Assembly: GCA_003229495.1 (NCBI GenBank)
Contig: QIEB01000053.1
Span: 1-5,430, forward strand
Direction of reading: 5' to 3'
DNA from: Flammeovirgaceae bacterium
Lineage (GTDB): Bacteria > Bacteroidota > Bacteroidia > Cytophagales > Cyclobacteriaceae
DNA: 5,430 nucleotides
The notes under the pieces are model-generated. The model worked only from the letters and a program-made list of their open reading frames with translations. It made no database searches and was not told the origin of the DNA. Of this stretch, positions 1 through 5,430 are shown in pieces. Numbering within the stretch: position 1 is the stretch's first letter; each line of letters opens with the position of its first letter. The position numbers and the translations under genes are program-made.

Positions 1-992
1 GGCCATCTCCAACCATAATATCCGCCCCATTTTTTACCGCCGGTATTTTCTCCAACTATGCCATTCAGTCCCACGTTATCAGGAAGAAATCCATCATTGT
101 CTTCAATTCTTTTCATCCAGGTGCCTACATAGTCTTCTATCCATTGTTGGTATTTCTTGTCCCCTGTGTACATATAGGCATTCAAAATCAAGCTTGTTGA
201 AGCCAGGTTTAAGGGAACATCTCCTTTCATCATGCGCTCATTCATGGCATTTAGGATCAATGGGAACTTATCGTCATTGTTCCAGGCGCTGCTTGAGTCT
301 ATGCCCGGGATATCTTCATATGGTAAAAGGTAGTTGGCCAGAATAGGCCGATGGGTGACCCAATCCTCGGCGGTATTGATATGCCTTGGCCCTTTGCTGC
401 CGGTGAGCGGGGACCGAATCAATTTTAATTTAGGATCATAATTTCCATACTTAGGGTCCATATAGAATTGTGCAAATTTCAGGGCACGTGCTTTCCACTT
501 ACTATTGTCTGGTTGGTTGAGCCCAAAGAAATAAAAATAGGTATAGGACTCACCATGGTGCATCCAATCGTAACCGGCATCAAATTCATCATATACCTGA
601 CCATATTCTGTAAACTGCCGGGTCACTCCTTCCCAAAGAAAACGAGCAATGCTATCCAATAGCGTACTATACAAGGGGAAATTGTAAAAACTCTCATAAC
701 CATCATCAGAACCATCCATTCCCGGCCATTCATCACGCCAATTTAATGTGCCATCGGGTTTGGTATATTTATTAACATACTCCAATGCAGCCGGATAGAT
801 CATTTCAATTAATTGGCGCTCTAGTAAGGCCCACTCTGGTGGAACTCCTTGATTATTCAAGTGAATTGGCCTTATACTGTATTCTTCCTGTGCCTCATTT
901 TTAGTGACCTGGCCAAAAAGCCATGAGGCTGAATTGAACCACACAAATAGAACTATAAGTGGCAAAATACATAGGAACTTTTTACTAAGCAT
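1..992 (-). CDS. Secreted large helical protein of unknown function (P1), 5' part only; paralogue of the 2256-4268 gene
   Basis: This reading frame is open for 330 codons from the ATG at 992-990 to the left edge; the next two bases (CC) fix residue 331 as Pro, and the 3' end lies outside the window. Residues 1-28 form a Sec signal peptide (KK, a hydrophobic core, then WLFGQ). The rest aligns with P2 over its whole visible length. From DVP (258) to YGW (328) I counted 44 identities in 71 ungapped positions. Shared blocks are PPxWALxxRxLI (about 51), DDxYExFYN (96-104), DxxHxxE (142-148), LIRSxxTGSxGPR (191-203), LPDNxGLxG (303-311) and WGGxYGW (322-328). Regular amphipathic helices with aromatic and acidic loop motifs suggest an (alpha/alpha)-toroid enzyme of glycosidase or polysaccharide-lyase type, but this is a fold guess. 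I do not recognise a characterised family. If it matches P2, about half the protein is visible. It is transcribed away from the operon, from the shared 993-1098 region. Confidence 0.5.
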   Translation of the reverse strand, partial: MLSKKFLCILPLIVLFVWFNSASWLFGQVTKNEAQEEYSIRPIHLNNQGVPPEWALLERQLIEMIYPAALEYVNKYTKPDGTLNWRDEWPGMDGSDDGYESFYNFPLYSTLLDSIARFLWEGVTRQFTEYGQVYDEFDAGYDWMHHGESYTYFYFFGLNQPDNSKWKARALKFAQFYMDPKYGNYDPKLKLIRSPLTGSKGPRHINTAEDWVTHRPILANYLLPYEDIPGIDSSSAWNNDDKFPLILNAMNERMMKGDVPLNLASTSLILNAYMYTGDKKYQQWIEDYVGTWMKRIEDNDGFLPDNVGLNGIVGENTGGKKWGGYYGWRW

Positions 993-1098
993 AATCCAAA
1001 ATTTTTACTGGAAATATTGAGAATATAGTTAATATGTGTATCGAATTTATCATGTTACTTCTTGTAGTTTACAGTATATGTGCAGAACCAAACATTTT
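993..1098. promoter_or_regulatory. Divergent intergenic promoter region
   Basis: This 106-bp AT-rich gap separates the divergent starts at 992 (minus) and 1099 (plus), so it must carry the promoter of P1 and probably that of the plus-strand operon. I found no clean copy of the Bacteroidota promoter (TTTG near -33, TAnnTTTG near -7) on either strand, and no good Shine-Dalgarno sequence before either ATG. Three AATAT words begin at 1013, 1022 and 1031, exactly 9 bp apart. The promoter role is inferred from layout; the exact sites are not resolved. Confidence 0.5.
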
Positions 1099-2220
1099 AT
1101 GAAATACGCTATTTTAATTTTAGCGTTGGTAAACCTATCCACCGCTCAATCACAAAATGCAATTTCTTATAATACTGCAAGGAATGGAAAAGTATTTAAA
1201 ATTTTCCAATTTCCAAGAGATCAAATGCCTCGGATAGATGGCCAGGTAGGTGATTGGGGAATTATTCCAGAATCATATGTATATGGAACTGATGAATTGA
1301 ATGACACAGAAGATGGGATTGGAAATATTGACCCAACCGACCTGGATGTTAAAGTTACTGTAGGCTGGGTAAAAGGGATGAATCGACTATACTTTTTGTA
1401 TGAAGCCTATGATGATTTTTGGGATTTTGGCCGATTTAGTAATAAAGGATACCTAAATGACATATTTGAGGTAGTGGTAGACGGGAACCTTTCCGGAGGC
1501 CCTTTCATTTTTAACCCATCATTCAAAAAGGAGGATTTAAAATGGTCCAGCAATACCACCGCCTACCTGGAGAATCATTTTTCTTTTAGCGGAGTTCACG
1601 CCCAAAACTATCACATTTATACGCCTCCGGTAAACAACGCATGGGTGTTGATTTGGGGCAGCCAACATTGGATAGGTGAATTTCCTCATTCGAACTATGC
1701 CTATGATTATAATTTTGAGCATGGAGAAAGTGGAAAATTGATCCTTGAGTTTTGGATTACAGCATATGATTTTGCGCCCTATGAAGGGCCTCTGAAGGCT
1801 ATGGAATCCCAATTCGAAGAAGGTAAAGTGATAGGCCTTTCCTGGTCCATTCTGGATTTTGATGGCTCGGAAAGAGAGGGACATGTCAACTTATCCCATG
1901 ATGCCCGTATGGTAAAGGATGCCACATACCTATGTGCATTTGAACTAATGCCATTGGAAAAGCAATTCATGGAACCGATCCGGGCGGAATGGTCATTCGA
2001 TGTGATTGATATGAATAGTAGAACGGTAGCATTTCACGATGAATCTCAAGGTGTGATCAAAAAATGGGAATGGGACTTTGGTGATGGAAACTATTCAAAT
2101 GACCAACACCCTATTTATCAATTTAAAGAAAAAGGAGTACATAAGGTGGTCACCTTAACAGTAGAAGGTCCGGAAGGTAAATCCAAAAGGACGCGATATT
2201 GGGAAGTTATGATAAGATGA
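1099..2220 (+). CDS. Secreted CBM9/DOMON-like and PKD domain protein
   Basis: The product has 373 residues. The frame extends upstream to a GTG at 1036, but the ATG at 1099 is preferred because it starts directly on a signal peptide (MKYAILILAL, probable cleavage around AQSQ, residues 16-19), whereas the extra 21 residues are polar and Cys-containing. Residues about 40-290 resemble the type 9 carbohydrate-binding/DOMON-like beta-sandwich: an IDGQVGDW entry (46-53), alternating strands with DVKVTVGW and NRLYFLYEAYDD, then the segment NDIFEVVVDGNLSGG (120-134). Residues about 295-373 form a PKD domain with the signature WDFGDG (325-330) and a final VTLTV strand. No catalytic domain, C-terminal sorting domain or membrane anchor is seen. 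It probably binds glycan or acts as an accessory protein for the enzymes encoded next to it. It lies 35 bp upstream of P2 and is likely co-transcribed with it. The PKD call is secure; the CBM9-like call is good; ligand unknown. Confidence 0.5.
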   Translation: MKYAILILALVNLSTAQSQNAISYNTARNGKVFKIFQFPRDQMPRIDGQVGDWGIIPESYVYGTDELNDTEDGIGNIDPTDLDVKVTVGWVKGMNRLYFLYEAYDDFWDFGRFSNKGYLNDIFEVVVDGNLSGGPFIFNPSFKKEDLKWSSNTTAYLENHFSFSGVHAQNYHIYTPPVNNAWVLIWGSQHWIGEFPHSNYAYDYNFEHGESGKLILEFWITAYDFAPYEGPLKAMESQFEEGKVIGLSWSILDFDGSEREGHVNLSHDARMVKDATYLCAFELMPLEKQFMEPIRAEWSFDVIDMNSRTVAFHDESQGVIKKWEWDFGDGNYSNDQHPIYQFKEKGVHKVVTLTVEGPEGKSKRTRYWEVMIR

Positions 2221-2255
2221 TGCAAAAAAGTTGTAAATATTAAGCCCAAATTATA

Positions 2256-4268
2256 ATGAAACTCTATTCTTCAGGAAGAATCCTGATTACTAGCAGCCTG
2301 TTTACGCTCATATTAATTATTATCAGTACGGTCTGGTGCCCCGGTCAAACTGCCAGGGAACTCAATATTCCCAGTATCCAGGCCACAACAATTGAAGCCC
2401 CTCCAAATTGGGCGCTTATGCAACGAAAGCTTATTGATGCCATGGAGGATGCAGGTGATTTTTACTGGCAGCGGTTCATGAATGAGGGCGGCACCACCAT
2501 AAGCCAGGGGCCATATGACGACCTTTATGAAATGTTCTATAATTGGCCTGATTTTTATATGATCGGGGCCAACCAGAAATTTTTTCATCGTTCTTTAATG
2601 GCATATAATGGAATCACCCGTACCAGTACCCCGCACCTGCCAGATTCGGGGGATTATTTTCACAAATTATATAAAGAGTTTCCACCTGATGATGATTTTT
2701 TCCACATCAGTGAAGGGATGACCTTGTTTTACAATCTCGCATTGGGGGATCCAACCATTCCGGAAAATATTGCAAGGTCAAAACGATTTGCCGGGTTTTA
2801 TTTGGGGGAAGACCCCGAAGCCTCAAATTTTGATCCGGAGAAGATACTAATCCGTTCAATATTTACCGGAAGCCGCGGACCCAGAGCTTCATCCGATGCT
2901 GTTTACAACCTTAGATACGGACATGCTTCTCTATATCCCATAGTAAAACACCTGGAACCTGACTGGCATGAAACCCCCACCAGATTAGCAGAGATTCAAT
3001 CTCTTTACGATAGCATAATTACCCGGACTGACGTACCTGTAAACCTCAGTTCAACTGGATTAATCACCAATGCATACCTCTATACCGGAGAGGAAAAATA
3101 CAAACAGTGGGTCCTTGACTATGTTGATGCCTGGCTAGAGCGGATTGAGAAAAACGGCGGCATACTGCCTGATAATATTGGATTGAGTGGCCAGATTGGT
3201 GAATATAGAAACGGACAATGGTGGGGTGGGCTCTACGGGTGGTATGGGAGGTATGGGGTAATGATGATGTTTGCATCTTTAAATGTTGCATCAGAATGTG
3301 CTTATTTACTATCAGGAGATAAGAAATACCTGGACCTTTTACGGTCACAAATTGATCAGCTCATGAAGCGATCCACCACCACACCAGAAGGCCAGGTCTT
3401 AGTGCCTTATAGAAGGAATGCAGATGGCTGGCACAGCTACAGACCCATGATGATCAGGGACCTGGCTCACTTGTGGCATGCTTCGATGGAAGCACAAGAT
3501 TGGGAGCGTATAGAAACAGTGCACCAGGGTCATAAATACAGGCCCCTAAATATGGAAGGCATTTGGGGACAAAACACCTTGGACCATTTGGATTCTCTAG
3601 AGTATAAACCAGGGGAACCATTTGACTGGAGCCAGGAAATGATTCAGGGTGATCGGACCATGGGAAAAAGTGAATATGCCAGGTTGATGTATTATGCTGG
3701 AAAGAACTCCGGGTGGCCCCTGGAAGCTCTTAGAGCGGACTTTCAGGAAATGACCAAACGCATGGAATTCATGAGAAATGATCCAAGGGCTATCACGGAA
3801 ATAAATAAAGACGATACCTATCCAAACAATCCAGTGATTATTAAAGCCCTACAGCAAACAACTATGGGAACTCCTCAAACCATATACTTTGGTGGCCTGC
3901 TCCGTGCCGTGGTTCGGTACTTTGATATTGAGAATAACCGGCCTGGGTTACCATCCGATGTATCGGCGCTGGTTGAAGAACTCCGGCAAGATCAAGTGTC
4001 GCTTAGGTTAGTCAATTTGGATCCTGTTGAAAAAAAGGAACTAATCATCCAGGCGGGTGCATTTGGAGAGCATCAGTTTACCAGCATCTTGTATCCGGTT
4101 AGTGACGCAGCAAGGGTCACGCAGGAAAAACAATCGAAAATTATCAACGGCAAGTATGTTAAAATAATACTTCCACCCGCTACCACCATTCTATTAGAGA
4201 TTGGAGTAGATCGATTTACCAATAAACCTTCTTACCGTTTTCCATGGCATGAAGTTAGTGACAACTGA
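2256..4268 (+). CDS. Secreted 670-residue protein (P2), putative (alpha/alpha)-toroid enzyme with C-terminal beta domain, function unknown
   Basis: This is a complete gene. Residues 1 to about 31 form a Sec signal peptide with a long hydrophobic core (ILITSSLFTLILIIIS); Cys28 follows VW, which is not a lipobox, so a soluble exported protein is more likely than a lipoprotein. Residues about 45-560 are helical and carry the motifs shared with P1: PPxWALxxRxLI (49-60), DDxYExFYN (88-96), DxxHxxE (147-153), LIRSxxTGSxGPR (198-210), LPDNxGLxG (304-312) and WGGxYGW (323-329). Later Trp/His-rich stretches (GWHSYRP 391-397, RDLAHLWHAS 401-410) could also line a cleft. Residues about 575-655 alternate short beta strands (VSLRLVNL, KELIIQAG, KYVKIILP, TTILLEIG), like the C-terminal beta domain of many toroid glycosidases and lyases, followed by a tail with NKPSYRFPWHE. 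Enzyme activity is inferred from architecture and neighbours. It sits between the CBM9/PKD gene (35 bp) and the amidohydrolase gene (25 bp). Confidence 0.5.
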   Translation: MKLYSSGRILITSSLFTLILIIISTVWCPGQTARELNIPSIQATTIEAPPNWALMQRKLIDAMEDAGDFYWQRFMNEGGTTISQGPYDDLYEMFYNWPDFYMIGANQKFFHRSLMAYNGITRTSTPHLPDSGDYFHKLYKEFPPDDDFFHISEGMTLFYNLALGDPTIPENIARSKRFAGFYLGEDPEASNFDPEKILIRSIFTGSRGPRASSDAVYNLRYGHASLYPIVKHLEPDWHETPTRLAEIQSLYDSIITRTDVPVNLSSTGLITNAYLYTGEEKYKQWVLDYVDAWLERIEKNGGILPDNIGLSGQIGEYRNGQWWGGLYGWYGRYGVMMMFASLNVASECAYLLSGDKKYLDLLRSQIDQLMKRSTTTPEGQVLVPYRRNADGWHSYRPMMIRDLAHLWHASMEAQDWERIETVHQGHKYRPLNMEGIWGQNTLDHLDSLEYKPGEPFDWSQEMIQGDRTMGKSEYARLMYYAGKNSGWPLEALRADFQEMTKRMEFMRNDPRAITEINKDDTYPNNPVIIKALQQTTMGTPQTIYFGGLLRAVVRYFDIENNRPGLPSDVSALVEELRQDQVSLRLVNLDPVEKKELIIQAGAFGEHQFTSILYPVSDAARVTQEKQSKIINGKYVKIILPPATTILLEIGVDRFTNKPSYRFPWHEVSDN

Positions 4269-4293
4269 TATTGTAGGTGAAATTTAGGACCGC

Positions 4294-5244
4294 ATGAAAA
4301 TGTCAGAGATAGGCCGACGAAAATTTACCCAAAAGAGCATTCTAGGGACTGCTGGACTCTTACTGGGTGATTGTTATGCACAGGCGGCTAATGAACCGGA
4401 AATTAATCTCAGAAAAATATCTAAGACCGATACACACGTTCACTTTTTCGACCTTAACCGATTTGACTATCATTGGTTGAAAAATGCACCAACAATTAAC
4501 AGAACATTCTCGATGAAGGACTTTCAAGAGGCATCCAAAAAGTCGAATATTGGTAAAATACTTTTTGTAGAAAGTGGAGCCGCTACTGGATTGGGAATCA
4601 AGGAAGCTATATGGGTATCGTCATTGGCTGAAAAGAATACCAGCATAAAAGGAATCATCGCGAACCTTGACATAAACCAAGGACAGATCGTTTTCTCCGA
4701 CCTCCAAAAACTGACCAAACTAAAATTGCTAAAGGGAATTCGCAGTGGATTTCCAGAAAACGCTCATGAATCGGACGAATTTATCAATGGATTGGATTTG
4801 TTGGCTGCTGTCGATCTTACTTTTGACTTGAACCTTCCCTATCGTCGACTAACAAATGCCATCAAATTGATTAGGAAATGCCCCGAGAATACCTTTGTCC
4901 TGGATCATATGGGCAATCCGGATATAAAAGGCAGAGAGATGGAAATATGGAAAAGCGGAATAAAGAAAATGGCAGAAATGCCCAACGTTTTTTGCAAAGT
5001 TTCCGGAATCATCACCAAATCTGGAAAGGACTGGACATCGAGCTTATTGGAGCCCTATTTTATGCATGTAGTGGAATCATTTGGAATAGAAAGATTGATG
5101 TACGGCGGAGACTGGCCGGTGGTGCTGCTTGCCGGATCATATTTGAGCTGGTCGACGGCGTTTGAAAAATTGACCAAAGGATTTTCAAACCACGAATTAT
5201 TACAAATATATAATATGAATGCGGACCGGATTTACAGTTTGTAA
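4294..5244 (+). CDS. Tat-exported amidohydrolase, sugar-lactonase type (COG3618/Amidohydro_2-like)
   Basis: The 316-residue product begins with a twin-arginine signal: GRRKFTQKS (7-15), a modestly hydrophobic stretch (SILGTAGLLLG), and a probable cleavage site at AQA-A (29-32). The mature part is a metal-dependent TIM-barrel hydrolase. DTHVHFFDL (46-54) carries the HxH pair (His48, His50), followed by the YHWL...INRTF pattern typical of the COG3618 group; KGIR (147-150), FVLDHMG (201-207, His205), CKVSGIITK (234-242) and RLMYGGDWPV (267-276, Asp273) follow in the expected order. Length fits the family plus a signal peptide. Characterised relatives open sugar lactones such as L-fucono- or L-rhamnono-lactone, or 2-pyrone-dicarboxylate lactone; the substrate cannot be told here. 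An ATG two codons later (4300) would serve equally as start. It follows P2 by 25 bp, so translation is probably linked. Export through Tat suggests folding with metal in the cytoplasm before release to the periplasm, which is unusual for a pathway lactonase. Confidence 0.5.
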   Translation: MKMSEIGRRKFTQKSILGTAGLLLGDCYAQAANEPEINLRKISKTDTHVHFFDLNRFDYHWLKNAPTINRTFSMKDFQEASKKSNIGKILFVESGAATGLGIKEAIWVSSLAEKNTSIKGIIANLDINQGQIVFSDLQKLTKLKLLKGIRSGFPENAHESDEFINGLDLLAAVDLTFDLNLPYRRLTNAIKLIRKCPENTFVLDHMGNPDIKGREMEIWKSGIKKMAEMPNVFCKVSGIITKSGKDWTSSLLEPYFMHVVESFGIERLMYGGDWPVVLLAGSYLSWSTAFEKLTKGFSNHELLQIYNMNADRIYSL

Positions 5245-5320
5245 GGCTCTGGAGGTGATAGATAGTCATTTCAGGGTTTTCATTCAGAGATGTTAAAACC
5301 TACGAATAAATAATAAAGTC
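5245..5320. other. Short intergenic gap with weak inverted repeat
   Basis: This 76-bp gap separates the amidohydrolase stop from the next start. It contains an imperfect inverted repeat, GGTTTT (5275-5280) against AAAACC (5295-5300), which can be extended by CA/TG across a two-base bulge, leaving an 8-base loop. The stem is AT-rich and no T-run follows, so it is a poor intrinsic terminator; read-through to the next gene is likely. GGAGGTGATA at 5251-5260 resembles a strong Shine-Dalgarno sequence but has no suitable start at normal distance. The stretch before the next ATG is A-rich (5304-5320), as is common for Bacteroidota starts. Confidence 0.5.
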
Positions 5321-5430
5321 ATGAAAATCAAACCTTTAATAGTAGTTATTACACTTTTAGTATATGGTAATTCATTGGATCTTCATGCTCAGGATCTACT
5401 GCTTGATAAAGATATTATCATTACCCTTAC
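5321..5430 (+). CDS. Secreted protein of unknown function, N-terminus only
   Basis: The frame is open from the ATG at 5321 to the right edge (36 codons plus two bases). Residues 1-24 form a typical Sec signal peptide: MKIK, a hydrophobic core (PLIVVITLLVYG), then a small-residue site ending HAQ before Asp25. Only about 12 mature residues (DLLLDKDIIITL) are visible, too few to assign a family. The same orientation and the 76-bp gap suggest it is a further member of the operon. The start is supported by the signal peptide and an A-rich upstream stretch, not by a Shine-Dalgarno sequence. Confidence 0.5.
   Translation, partial: MKIKPLIVVITLLVYGNSLDLHAQDLLLDKDIIITL

Noticed and set aside
468..662. 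Plus-strand 64-codon open frame
   Set aside because: It lies wholly inside the well-supported P1 coding region on the opposite strand and has no recognisable protein character.
1036..1098. Upstream GTG start for the CBM9/PKD gene, adding 21 residues
   Set aside because: The added residues are polar with two Cys and would bury the signal peptide; the ATG at 1099 begins a normal one.
1537..1970. Two minus-strand open frames under the CBM9/PKD gene
   Set aside because: They are antisense to a gene with clear domain signatures (PKD ends in the same frame) and show no family features.
2337..2341. Lipoprotein modification at Cys28 of P2
   Set aside because: The residues before Cys are Thr-Val-Trp; Trp at -1 does not fit a lipobox.
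2313..3348. Two minus-strand open frames under P2
   Set aside because: Antisense to coding sequence whose frame is confirmed by paralogy with P1.
4524..5269. Minus-strand frames and a plus-strand 95-codon frame overlapping the amidohydrolase
   Set aside because: The amidohydrolase frame carries all expected motifs in order; the others are shadows in alternative frames.
5275..5300. Intrinsic terminator after the amidohydrolase gene
   Set aside because: The stem is short, AT-rich and bulged, and no T-run follows on the plus strand.
1..5430. Mobile element, CRISPR, tRNA or toxin-antitoxin/defence system
   Set aside because: No direct repeat array, transposase-like frame, tRNA-like fold or defence-type domain was seen; all supported genes are export-type, carbohydrate-like proteins.

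Overview
The window looks like chromosomal DNA of a Bacteroidota bacterium, probably a free-living polysaccharide user. This inference rests on four things: moderately AT-rich DNA, almost no Shine-Dalgarno sequences before the starts, short Sec signals ending in Gln-containing sites (FGQ, AQSQ, HAQ), and a secreted PKD protein beside carbohydrate-type proteins. No rRNA, tRNA, transposase, integrase, CRISPR array or phage gene is visible.

Layout. Bases 1-992 (minus strand) hold the first 330 codons of a secreted protein that runs off the left edge (called P1 here). Bases 993-1098 are an AT-rich divergent promoter region. Rightwards on the plus strand follow a secreted protein with a CBM9/DOMON-like beta-sandwich region and a C-terminal PKD domain (1099-2220), then a 670-residue secreted protein (P2, 2256-4268) that is a clear paralogue of P1, then a Tat-exported amidohydrolase of the sugar-lactonase type (COG3618-like, 4294-5244), and the first 36 codons of another secreted protein (5321-5430, cut by the right edge). 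The gaps between the plus-strand genes are 35, 25 and 76 bp, so they are probably one operon.

How the genes may work together (inference). Every product carries an export signal, so this appears to be an extracytoplasmic pathway. P1 and P2 look like large helical enzymes of the (alpha/alpha)-toroid kind used by many glycosidases and polysaccharide lyases; P2 ends in a beta-rich domain. The CBM9/PKD protein has no obvious catalytic domain and could bind substrate. The amidohydrolase would hydrolyse a lactone or similar small product in the periplasm. No SusC/SusD pair, sulfatase, regulator or catalogued CAZyme is visible, so the substrate is unknown. The P1/P2 family, whose function I cannot name, is the most promising novel element.
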